Part shown: one piece after another, positions 1 to 11,805 of the stretch | How positions within the stretch are numbered: the stretch's first letter is position 1 | How the letters are laid out: every line of letters begins with the position of its first letter | Made by a program: the position numbers and the translations under genes | Assembly (NCBI RefSeq): GCF_025938095.1 | Contig: NZ_JAPCZF010000001.1 | Span: 682,001 to 746,000 of the forward strand | Direction: 5' to 3' | Source of the DNA: Novosphingobium sp. JCM 18896 | GTDB lineage: Bacteria > Pseudomonadota > Alphaproteobacteria > Sphingomonadales > Sphingomonadaceae | DNA: 64,000 nucleotides | Notes under the pieces: generated by a model | The model's database searches: none | Told to the model about the DNA's origin: nothing | What the model saw: the letters and a program-made list of their open reading frames with translations, nothing else

Positions 1-122
1 GCGAAGGCGTCGACCTCGTTCCGCACAAGGCCAAGAAGCGTCCGGTGCGCGCGGCGCTGAACAACAGCTTCGGCTTCGGCGGCACCAACGCCAGCGTCGT
101 GGTCCGCAAGTACGAGGGCTGA
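1..122 (+). CDS. fabF: 3-oxoacyl-ACP synthase II (FabF), 3' end only
   Basis: Only the last 39 codons lie in the window; the reading frame begins at base 3 and ends with TGA at 120-122. The visible C-terminus contains NNSFGFGGTNAS, the signature end of the thiolase-fold condensing enzymes that includes the conserved active-site Asn/Phe loop of FabF, which elongates acyl-ACP with malonyl-ACP in fatty-acid synthesis. mltG starts 6 bases after the stop, reproducing the fabF-(pabC)-mltG order known from other Proteobacteria. FabB could in principle look similar at this end, but the mltG neighbour favours FabF. Confidence 0.9.
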   Translation, partial: EGVDLVPHKAKKRPVRAALNNSFGFGGTNASVVVRKYEG

Positions 123-128
123 TCCCCG

Positions 129-1103
129 GTGTTCTCGCGTCGCGGCATCATTCTGGCGGCGCTGATCGCGCTGGCTGGCTTCGCCGCGGTGTGGAGCACC
201 TTCGGCGGCTGGTACGGTAGCGGGCCGCTGAAACGCGATCAGGCCTTCGTCGTCCCCGACGGCGCGGGCCTGACCGTGGTCGCGGCCAAACTCCAGCGCG
301 AAGGCGCGATCGCCTCGGCCGAGGCGTTCCGCCTGCGCGCGCGGTTCTTCGCCAGCGCGGCGCCGATCAAGGCCGGCGAATTCATGCTGCCCAAGGGCGC
401 GAGCCCGTCGCGGATTCTGGCCATTCTCCAGGGCGACGAGATCATCCGCCGCTTCGTCACCGTGCCCGAGGGGATGCCCTCGATCATGGTCTACGAGCGG
501 CTGATGGCGCAGCCGCACCTGACCGGCAAGATCGAGGTTCCCGCCGAAGGCTCGATCCTGCCCGACTCCTACGACTTCGCCCGCGGCGAGAGCCGGGCGG
601 CGGTGCTCAAGCGCATGCAGACGGCGATGCAGCGCCGGCTCGACGAGCTATGGGCCCAGCGCAAGCCCGGCAGCGTGGTGAAGACCAAGCAGGAAGCGCT
701 GACGCTCGCCTCGATCGTCGAGAAGGAAACCGGCAAGCCCTCCGAGCGGCGCCAGGTCGCGGGGCTCTACTCGAACCGCGTGCGTACGGGCATGCTGCTC
801 CAGGCCGATCCGACGATCATCTATCCGATCACCAAGGGCAAGCCGCTGGGCCGCCGCATCCGCCAGTCCGAGATCGCCGCGGTCAACGGCTACAACACCT
901 ATACGATGGTCGGCCTGCCCAAGGGCCCGATCACCAATCCCGGCAGCGATTCGATCGCCGCCGTGCTCGACCCGGCGCCGACCAAGGCGCTCTACATGGT
1001 AGCCGACGGCACTGGCGGCCACGCCTTCGCCGACACGCTTTCGCAGCACAACGCCAACGTCGCCAAGTGGTTCGCGATCCGCCGCGCGCGCGGAGAGCTC
1101 TGA
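129..1103 (+). CDS. mltG: Endolytic murein transglycosylase MltG
   Basis: This 324-residue protein is an inner-membrane endolytic lytic transglycosylase that cleaves nascent peptidoglycan strands and is thought to end glycan synthesis. A single N-terminal membrane anchor (about residues 6-25) is followed by a LysM-like part and the YceG domain. The family signature ASIVEKETG is present, with the catalytic Glu at residue 198, followed by the LQADPTIIY stretch. Length matches the family. The start is GTG at 129, the codon that brings the membrane anchor to the N-terminus and sits 6 bases after fabF. It is probably co-transcribed with fabF. Confidence 0.95.
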   Translation: MFSRRGIILAALIALAGFAAVWSTFGGWYGSGPLKRDQAFVVPDGAGLTVVAAKLQREGAIASAEAFRLRARFFASAAPIKAGEFMLPKGASPSRILAILQGDEIIRRFVTVPEGMPSIMVYERLMAQPHLTGKIEVPAEGSILPDSYDFARGESRAAVLKRMQTAMQRRLDELWAQRKPGSVVKTKQEALTLASIVEKETGKPSERRQVAGLYSNRVRTGMLLQADPTIIYPITKGKPLGRRIRQSEIAAVNGYNTYTMVGLPKGPITNPGSDSIAAVLDPAPTKALYMVADGTGGHAFADTLSQHNANVAKWFAIRRARGEL

Positions 1104-1120
1104 TCTTTGGAGGTTCGCCG

Positions 1121-1612
1121 CTGCTGGTTACCGCCGAACTGCCGGTGGGGCTGCAGGACTGGGCCGATGCGCTAAGGCGCCAGCACTATCCGGCCGAGCG
1201 CAACCGCCTGGCCGCGCACGTCACCATGTTCCACGCACTGCCCCCTTCGGCCGAGGGCGAGGTGCGCCGGCTACTGGGCGAGATGGCGCGGCAGAAGCCG
1301 CCCGAGGCCGAAGTGACCGGACTGATGGACCTGGGGCAGGGCACGGCCTTCACCGTCGACAGCCCCCGCATGGTCGCGATCCACGCAGAGTTGGCCGAAC
1401 GTCTGCACGGCTTGATCCAGCAGCGTGACGATCGCCCGCTGCGGCTCCACGTCACCGTGCAGAACAAGGTCCCGCGCGCCGAGGCGCAAGCGCTGCAGGC
1501 GGCGCTGGCGGCCGAGTTCAAGCCGCGCCCGTTCCGCTTCCGCGGGCTGGCGCTGTCGCACTGGCGCGACGAGCTCTGGCAACAGGCGCAGCTCTATTCG
1601 TTCCGCGGCTGA
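1121..1612 (+). CDS. 2'-5' RNA ligase (LigT)-family 2H phosphoesterase
   Basis: The protein belongs to the 2H phosphoesterase fold: it carries the two His-x-Thr motifs, HVTMF near the N-terminal half and HVTVQ in the second half, which form the catalytic pair in LigT and cyclic phosphodiesterases. Its cellular substrate is unknown. It lies 17 bases after mltG in a downstream reading frame. The start is unclear: GGAGG at 1108-1112 is well placed for CTG codons at 1121 or 1124, which would give the expected N-terminus (LLVTAELP), while the first standard start, GTG at 1145, would remove the first beta strand. The 3' end overlaps the convergent ATPase gene by 19 bases. Confidence 0.75.
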   Translation: MLVTAELPVGLQDWADALRRQHYPAERNRLAAHVTMFHALPPSAEGEVRRLLGEMARQKPPEAEVTGLMDLGQGTAFTVDSPRMVAIHAELAERLHGLIQQRDDRPLRLHVTVQNKVPRAEAQALQAALAAEFKPRPFRFRGLALSHWRDELWQQAQLYSFRG

Positions 1613-2148
1613 GCGGCCAGATGGCCTAGGACGAATTCGCGGCGTTGAGGCACGCCGGCCAGAGGCAGCATGATCGTCTCGTAGCCGAGCGCCTGGTAGA
1701 CCGCGATCATCGCCTCGCAGGTCGCCGCGGCTTCGGCCTCGTCCTGCCGGCGTTCTTCGTCGCGCGCGTAGATCTCCGGCCAGTGCGGCGCGACGAAGAC
1801 CTTACGGTTGTAGCGAAACATCTCGGCGGCGCGATGCAGGTGTGCGGGCACGGGCAGGCCGCAGAGCGTCAGGTAGCCGATCACGTCGGGCAGGCCGCGG
1901 TCGCAGATCACCGGGCCGGGCAGTAGGCAGGCCTCACGGTGCGAACGCAGGTCCCACGACAGCATGAGCTCGGCAAAGGCGCTACGATCGGCCCATGGCA
2001 GCGCGGAGCCGCCGATCGCGACCTGATCGCGGATGATCGCGCGGCCGGCTTCGGCCATGGTCGCGAGGCCCGCGGTGGCGACTGCGGCAACCAGCGTGGT
2101 CTTGCCCGAGCCCGGTCCACCGGTGATGACGAAGAGATGGTCGGTCAT
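1594..2148 (-). CDS. Small AAA-type ATPase / predicted kinase
   Basis: This 184-residue soluble protein begins with a P-loop, GGPGSGKTT (residues 10-18), directly after the first beta strand. A second acidic segment, VICDRGLPDV, looks like a Walker-B or substrate-binding strand of the kind found in small NMP-kinase-like ATPases (AAA_28 type). No membrane segment or partner domain is visible. The family is widespread but its substrate is not known. The gene is convergent with the LigT-like gene and overlaps its last 19 bases, so the two messages are partly antisense. The ATG at 2148 gives the usual short N-terminus before the P-loop. Confidence 0.75.
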   Translation of the reverse strand: MTDHLFVITGGPGSGKTTLVAAVATAGLATMAEAGRAIIRDQVAIGGSALPWADRSAFAELMLSWDLRSHREACLLPGPVICDRGLPDVIGYLTLCGLPVPAHLHRAAEMFRYNRKVFVAPHWPEIYARDEERRQDEAEAAATCEAMIAVYQALGYETIMLPLAGVPQRREFVLGHLAAQPRNE

Positions 2149-2221
2149 GTCAGGGATCCCATGCGCGAAACGGGCAGGTCCGCGCTGTACGGACCGACGA
2201 CGGTATCGGAAGGGAAGGAAG

Positions 2222-2298
2222 TGGTAGCGGAGGAGGGACTCGAACCCCCGACACGCGGATTATGATTCCGCTGCTCTAACCGGCTGAGCTACTCCGCC
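2222..2298 (-). tRNA. tRNA-Met (anticodon CAT), elongator type
   Basis: Read on the minus strand, the 77 bases fold into a full cloverleaf: acceptor GGCGGAG pairs with CTCCGCT (with a G1-U72 wobble), the D arm contains AGCTCAGCCGGTTAGAGC, the anticodon stem GCGGA/TCCGC encloses loop ATCATAA with anticodon CAT, and the T arm carries GGTTCGAGTCC. The 3' CCA is encoded. The paired first base pair argues against the initiator tRNA, which has an unpaired 1-72 position. A tRNA-Ile with modified C34 cannot be excluded from sequence alone but the body matches elongator tRNA-Met of alphaproteobacteria. Confidence 0.93.
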
Positions 2299-2389
2299 AC
2301 ACGGCCGCTGCTGGTAACCAGCACTGCGTGCGAGGGGCGCTCTTAGGGCCGGTCGCGCGCGCGGTCAACCGTCGCGAGCGGCAAAAATT

Positions 2390-2908
2390 TCACTTGTTCA
2401 GGGCGGAATGAATCTCGGCCATCGGTGCGGTCAGAACCGAATAGACCTGGCCCGCGACGAGCCCGGCGCCGGCGATGCCGACGAAGGCCAGCGCGCCCCA
2501 TTCGAACACGCGCGCGAAGGTGCGGCTGGCCTGTTCGGTGGACACCGCCTTGGGCAGTGGCTTGGCCACGATCGCCTCGCGCGCGGCGCTGCGACGCTCG
2601 GAGCCTCGCTCGGACCCGGGGGACTTGCGGCCGTCGCGCTGCTCGGCGAGCATTCCCGAAATGTCGATGCGGTCCTGCGCGCGGATGCCAAAGCGTACGC
2701 CCTGCGACCAGCGGACGTGGCCGACGATCGAACTCGAGCCGCAGCGCAGCTCGACGAAGTCGCCCTTCTGCGGCGGAGTCAGGGCTTTCGCCATCGCACC
2801 GCGCGGCGAGAGGTTGCAGATGGTCACGTCCGACCACCCCTCTTCCGTGCGCATGCGCGCATTGAGCATCACGACCTGGCGTTGCTCTCGTTGTTTTTGC
2901 GACCCCAT
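2390..2908 (-). CDS. PilZ-domain protein with C-terminal membrane anchor
   Basis: The first ~100 of 172 residues form a PilZ domain, the c-di-GMP receptor fold: an Arg-rich N-terminus (residues 5-10) and the NLSPRG motif matching [D/N]xSxxG. The N-terminal Arg pair is spaced RxxR instead of the classical RxxxR, so ligand binding is probable but not certain. A basic, low-complexity linker leads to one hydrophobic helix near the C-terminus (about 135-155), suggesting a cytoplasmic PilZ domain tethered to the inner membrane. The gene lies alone downstream of the two-partner secretion cluster, 115 bases after the TpsA stop codon. Confidence 0.8.
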   Translation of the reverse strand: MGSQKQREQRQVVMLNARMRTEEGWSDVTICNLSPRGAMAKALTPPQKGDFVELRCGSSSIVGHVRWSQGVRFGIRAQDRIDISGMLAEQRDGRKSPGSERGSERRSAAREAIVAKPLPKAVSTEQASRTFARVFEWGALAFVGIAGAGLVAGQVYSVLTAPMAEIHSALNK

Positions 2909-3023
2909 GCGCGAGGGCCTATGCCGAAAGCTTTAAGAAGGGCCGAGCGGCAACATCCCTAAACCTACGATAACCGACTAAAGTCTAAGGTAGGATGAGA
3001 AAAACCCGGGCGCCGTCCGCGGA

Positions 3024-7018
<3,995 letters not shown>

Positions 7019-7019
<1 letters not shown>

Positions 7020-8851
7020 CAGCGGGTCCAGGGGAAGAGGTTGACGGTGAGCGAGACGAGCAGGCGGACGTCGCCCTTGACCGTGCGCAGGCCGGTCTGG
7101 TTCGCGGGGTCGGCGTAATAGGCCACGCGCTTGAGCGGCGCGGCGGCATAGGCCTCGAGCCGGGCGCGGTCGCCCCAGCGGGCGCGGAGGCCGCCGCCGG
7201 CCGAATAGAGCGACTGCGGATCGCGCGGATAGGGTGCGCGCTGGTCCTGGTTCCAGACACGCGCGGCGTCGAAGAAAGCGAAGGGCTGGAACGCCCAGCT
7301 TTGCGCGCTGCGCGGCGTCAGGCTGCCGAGGCGCAGTTCGGCCTGGGCACCGATGCCGCTGTCGCCGGTGAGCACGCCGGGCTCGTAGCCGCGGCCGACG
7401 GTGTAGTTGCCGGTCGAGAATTCCTCGAAGGCGAGCAGCGGGTTCGGCGCATATTGCGCGCGCGGTGCCAGGCTGATCGTCAGCTTGGGCACGGGGCGGA
7501 ACTCGGCATAGGCGCTGGCGCGCAGCACGAAGGCCGTGGGATCGGCCTCGGCGCGCGACAGCAGCAGGCCTGGGCAGTTGGCATAGAGCGGCGCGGGCAC
7601 GCGCGGGCAGGGCTTGCTGGCGTCGAGGATGCTCACGCCCTGGCGCGCCTCGAGCGATCCGCCGATGCGCCAGCGCGGCTCGTTCGCCGAATAGCCGCGC
7701 AGGCTGCCCATCGATTTGGGATCGATGCGATCGTAGTCGAGCCGCGCGAACAGCACGCGGATCTTGTCCTCGCTGATCGGCACGTTGGTGAAGGTCACGC
7801 GCTGGTTGGCGAGGTCTAGCCCGCCGCCGAGCCAGAGGTTCTGCGACAGGCTGCGCTGCAGCGGATAGGAGGCGCGCAGGGTGGCGATCAAGGTGCGCGT
7901 GCGGAACGGATCGGCGCCCGCCCCGGTGCCGCCGACATCGGGCCGCGTCCAGGCATAGGTGAAGTCGCCGCCCAGGGTCAGGCCTTCGTGGCCCAGCCGG
8001 AAGGCGTGGCTGGCCTGGACGACGTGCTGCTCGCTCCAGTCGAAGGTGTTGTAGTAGGCCAGGGTGGTCGTGTCGGCGAGACCGGTCAGCCCGTGGAGGC
8101 GTGCGCGGATCAGCCCGCCGAAGCGGCCGACCTCACGCGAACCGAGGTTCTGCACCGCACCCTCGATCTCGATCGGAGTATAGCGGACCGAGACCTCGCC
8201 GATCACCTCGCCGGGGCGGGTGCCGGCCGGGCGCAGGGTCAGCCGCGCATCGTAGCCGGGCATGTCCTGAACCAGCAGCAGGTAGCGCTCGGCCTCGAAG
8301 GTGTTGAACACCGGCTGGTCCTGCAGCTTGGCCAGCTGGCGCGCGATCGTGCCTTCGGCGCGGCCGGTGTCGCCGCGCACCTGGATGCGCACGAGCTTGG
8401 CCATCAGCACGTCGAAACGGACCGTGCCGTTCTCCTCGATCCGCTGCGGCGGGACCTGGACCGCGGCGACATAGCCCTGGCGGCGCAGGATCGTCGCGGC
8501 GCGGTCGCGGATCTCGCAGACCGTGGCGACGGGTACGCTCTGCCTGGCGAATTCCGCCCAGGTCGAGCGCAGCGTTTCGGGCGAGATCACCTGGAGGCCG
8601 TCGAACTGCGCGCCGGTGATCGTCATGCGGACGCTGGCGAAGCGCGGATCGGCGAGCGGGCAAGGCGCGCGCTCGACGTCGCCTTCGACCGTGACGCGCG
8701 AGCCCGTGTCGCGCGGCGGTTGCGTCGCCTGCTCGCGCTGGAGCTCCTCGCGCGTCGGCGGCCTTGACGGCAACGCCTGCGCCTTGACGGCGAGCGGCGT
8801 GCCGGTGCCGACCACGGCGATCAAGAAAAGCGCTGAGCGCGAGAATGCCAT
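7019..8851 (-). CDS. Two-partner secretion transporter TpsB (ShlB/FhaC/HecB family)
   Basis: This 610-residue outer-membrane protein is of the Omp85/TpsB superfamily, which exports its TpsA partner from the periplasm. From the chosen ATG at 8851 it has a signal peptide ending near VKAQA. POTRA-type repeats follow (about 60-220), including [11 protein letters not shown] and the RRQGYVAA segment, then a 16-strand-type beta barrel. The loop-6 motif appears as VGRGYEPG followed by GDSGIG, matching the VRGY motif of the family, and the protein ends in aromatic FPWTR. An upstream ATG at 8911 would add 20 residues before the signal peptide and is less likely. It overlaps tpsA by one base. Confidence 0.92.
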
Positions 8852-9097
8852 AGCTTGCCCCATGTGCGGCCGGCCGCGGCCTGTCGGCGCGGTCAGCCCA
8901 AATCTCCCCACAGGATCCTAAGTCCCGCAGTTCCCCGAACCGTTGATGCCCGCGATTCTCTCGTCCAGTCCGCGGACCGGTTTTATTGGGGTGCATCAAG
9001 CTGGCGAAATCGCCACGTTTTACAATACGCTAGGCAGGGGGCCGGGTCACGCCCAAAAGCGACGAAATGACCCGGCTTCTGCCCCTATCCGGGACTT

Positions 9098-9832
9098 TCA
9101 GTCCGGGCTTTTCAGCGCGCCGATCAGCAACTGCTTCTGCGCGTCGCAACCCTTGGCGTCGAGCGCGGCATAGGTGCCCGCCGGATCGGCCGGTGCCGCC
9201 GGCAACAGCGCGAAGCGCAGGCGCGTGGGCTTGGCCAGGCCGCCGCCGCTGATCACGTAGCTCGCGCCCTCCGCAATCGGCAGGCTGGCGGGCCAGGTGG
9301 TAACGTTTTGGCCGACGAGGAACGGCGCGCTCGCGCTGCCCCCGGTGGCCGGCGCGATCGTCAGCGTCTCGGCCTGTTCCATGTCGGGCCGCCAGAGGCC
9401 GACCGCGGCGGGGTCGGTAACGCAGACCGTGCCCTCGCTGGCGACGTTGACGTACCACAGGTTCGACGGCTTGGCCGCTTCGCCGGCCCCGCGGATCGCC
9501 CCGGTGCGCGCGCGGCGGCGGTTCTGCGTGGCGACGAGCGCGGCGAAGCTGGGGTTGGCGGTGGTGGCCGAGGCGGCGGCGCTGGTCGTCACCGGACCGC
9601 GCAAGGTGCGCGTGCCGCGGCTGTCGAGCACGGTCAAGGTGTCGCCGGCGGCGAGGACGATGCGGCTGCCCGCGGCGAGCGACTTGCCCGCGGGGTAGCT
9701 GCGTGCCGAAGGCCCCGAGGCGCTGACGACGATCGTCTGCGCCGCAGCGGCTCCTGCCCAGAGGCCAGCAACGCCGAGCGAACAGGCCAGCGCGGCCGCG
9801 GCGACCTTCCGCCGAACGCTATTCGAGAACAT
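9098..9832 (-). CDS. Exported FecR-like small protein of the CHAT/TPS cluster
   Basis: The 244-residue product has a clear signal peptide (AAAALACSLGVAGLWAGAAAAQT, cut near residue 32 in two parts: hydrophobic core and AAAAQ). The N-terminal mature part has the look of a FecR/carbohydrate-sensor beta domain, with repeating glycine turns such as AGSRIVLAAGD, VLDSRGTRTL and a following GP. The C-terminal half has two Cys (CVTD and GCDAQ) that could form a disulfide. I cannot assign a function. ATG at 9832 is chosen because GGAGG sits 6 bases upstream and it starts the signal peptide. It overlaps the end of the cyclase gene by 14 bases, so it is in the same operon. Confidence 0.7.
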   Translation of the reverse strand: MFSNSVRRKVAAAALACSLGVAGLWAGAAAAQTIVVSASGPSARSYPAGKSLAAGSRIVLAAGDTLTVLDSRGTRTLRGPVTTSAAASATTANPSFAALVATQNRRRARTGAIRGAGEAAKPSNLWYVNVASEGTVCVTDPAAVGLWRPDMEQAETLTIAPATGGSASAPFLVGQNVTTWPASLPIAEGASYVISGGGLAKPTRLRFALLPAAPADPAGTYAALDAKGCDAQKQLLIGALKSPD

Positions 9833-11801
9833 AGGAACCTCCAGTTTTGACCGACTGCATACGATAGACCAGGTTGGCGAGCGCCGCATCGTCCGGGCTG
9901 GCGGCAGCGAGGGCTTCCAGCTCGGCGAGAGCCCCGCCGTCACCTTTCGCTAGACGATCGAGAATCGCCTGTATGTGGCTTAACGCACCATTAGGCACGT
10001 CCGGCGCGGGCTCGAACACGTCGACCGGGGTGGCGCGCCCGCGCAGGGTGATGCGGCCCAGCGGACGCCACCAGTCGAGGCCCGAACGGCTGACCGCCTC
10101 GGCGCTGGCGATAACGCTTGTGTGGAGCTTTTTGTTGGCCGCCTCGAGCCGCGAGGCCGTGTTCATCGAATCGCCCAACGCGGTGTACTGGATGCGATCG
10201 TCGCCGCCGAAGTTGCCGACGATCGCCTCGCCGAAATGGAGGCCGACGCGGGTGCGGCCGATCGGCGGCACGCCGGGCGGGGCGGTCCTGCGAAACTCCT
10301 CGCCCGCCTGCCACATGGCATAGGCGGCGCGCGCCGCGCGCGTCCCGTCGTCCTCGCGCGAGATCGGGGCGCCCCAGAAGGCGACGACGGCGTCGCCGAC
10401 GAATTTGTCGATCGTCCCGCCATGCGCGAGCACGACGTCGCTGAGCAGATCGAGATAGCGGTTGAGCAGGGTCGCGACCATCTGCGGGTCGAGCGCGTGG
10501 CTGAGCTCGGTAAAGCCTTCGAGATCGCTGAAGATCACGAAGATCTCGCGCCGCTCGCCCTTGAGCGCGAGCTGTTCGGGATCCTGGATGATCTGGTTGG
10601 CGATGTCGCGCGGCAGGTACTTGCCCAGCGCGCCCTGTGCGAACTTGCGCTGCTCGGCGCCGACCGCGCGTGCCGCGCCGCCGATCGCGACGAAGGCCAG
10701 GACCCAGCCCAATGCCCAGCCGAACACGGGCAGCCCCTGGGTGTCGATCATCCGCGCCTGCAGCCAGAAAGGTAGCAGGGTGACACCGGCGACCTGGATC
10801 AGCAGCACCGGGCCGACGCGCCACCAGGCGCCCGAAACCAGGCTCGACAGCGCGCCTAGCAGGACCGCGGATAGCGCGATCAGCCAGAGTTCGCCCCGGC
10901 TGATCGGGCGGAATGGCGCCTGGTCGAGCAGTTGCGAGAGGATCGTCGCGTGGACTTCGAGCCCGATCATCGTCCGGCCCTCGGTGGCGAGGCGCAAGGG
11001 GGTCTCGAACTGGTCGTAGTCGATCACGTCACCGCCGATCAGCACGTATTTCCCGCGGATCTGGTCGGCCAGCGCCGGGATCGCCACGCCTGCGGCGAAG
11101 ACGTCGATCGGCAGCTTGTTGTAGACGCCGTAGTCGGCGAACTTGGCCTGGCGGAAGCGGATCGCGCCGGTGTAGTTCTCGAAGCCCTTCTGGTCGGGCA
11201 CCAGCGCGCGCGCCATCAGCGGCGGCAGGCCGGGCACGACCTTGGGCCAGGAGCGGACGACATTGTCGCTGTCCACTTCGAGGCGGATCGAGGTGGCCTT
11301 GGTCTTGTCGGTCGCGATCGTCTTCTGGAATTGGTCGAGGAACTGCTGCTGGCGTTCGTTGATCTGGTCGCGGTTCGATCCGAACGAGGCATAGGCCAGA
11401 TAGGTCGGCGTCTGCATGCCGCGCAGCGCCTCGATCAGGTCGGCGTCCTCGTCCTGTTCCTGGTCGATCAGGATATCGATGCCGATGCCCTTGGCGCCCA
11501 TCGCGTCGATCGAGCGCAGCGCGCGCGCCAGGGTGCCGCGGTCGAGCGGCGAGCGCTTGCGCGTGTTGATCAGGGTGTCGTCGTTGAACACGACCATGAC
11601 CACGCGCGGATCGGGCTCGACCACGGGCGCCGCCCAGGCCTCGCGCAGGTCGTAGAGCGCTCGCTCGCCCGCGGGCACGAAAGGCAGACTCCACGAATGG
11701 CGCGCGATCAGCAGGCCGGCGATCAGCAGCAGCGCTGTGAGCACCGCGCGGGCGGGACCGATCCGGCGCGCCAGCAGCCGCGTGGATTTGAGCCGCGGCA
11801 T
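9819..11801 (-). CDS. CHASE2-domain class III adenylate/guanylate cyclase
   Basis: This 660-residue membrane protein has an N-terminal helix (about 17-36), a periplasmic CHASE2 sensor domain (about 40-300, with MGAKGIGIDILID), three closely spaced membrane helices (about 305-385) and a cytoplasmic class III cyclase domain (about 420-590). All key cyclase residues are present: metal-binding Asp426 (FSDLEGF) and Asp470 (GDAVVAFWG), base-specifying Lys466 and Asp544, and transition-state Asn547 and Arg551 (N-x3-R). The Lys/Asp pair predicts cAMP as product. It starts 4 bases after the CHAT gene and overlaps the FecR-like gene. It likely couples a surface or periplasmic cue to cytoplasmic cAMP. 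Confidence 0.92.
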   Translation of the reverse strand: MPRLKSTRLLARRIGPARAVLTALLLIAGLLIARHSWSLPFVPAGERALYDLREAWAAPVVEPDPRVVMVVFNDDTLINTRKRSPLDRGTLARALRSIDAMGAKGIGIDILIDQEQDEDADLIEALRGMQTPTYLAYASFGSNRDQINERQQQFLDQFQKTIATDKTKATSIRLEVDSDNVVRSWPKVVPGLPPLMARALVPDQKGFENYTGAIRFRQAKFADYGVYNKLPIDVFAAGVAIPALADQIRGKYVLIGGDVIDYDQFETPLRLATEGRTMIGLEVHATILSQLLDQAPFRPISRGELWLIALSAVLLGALSSLVSGAWWRVGPVLLIQVAGVTLLPFWLQARMIDTQGLPVFGWALGWVLAFVAIGGAARAVGAEQRKFAQGALGKYLPRDIANQIIQDPEQLALKGERREIFVIFSDLEGFTELSHALDPQMVATLLNRYLDLLSDVVLAHGGTIDKFVGDAVVAFWGAPISREDDGTRAARAAYAMWQAGEEFRRTAPPGVPPIGRTRVGLHFGEAIVGNFGGDDRIQYTALGDSMNTASRLEAANKKLHTSVIASAEAVSRSGLDWWRPLGRITLRGRATPVDVFEPAPDVPNGALSHIQAILDRLAKGDGGALAELEALAAASPDDAALANLVYRMQSVKTGGSYVLE

Positions 11802-11805
11802 CGGC

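Noticed and set aside
2222..2298. tRNA-Met gene as an integration site for a mobile element
   Set aside because: No integrase, no direct repeat of the tRNA 3' end and no foreign-looking genes are seen on either side.
9089..9107. Hairpin GGACT-TTC-AGTCC across the stop codon of the FecR-like gene as a terminator
   Set aside because: The stem is only 5 bp in the core, has no T-run, and lies within an apparent operon.
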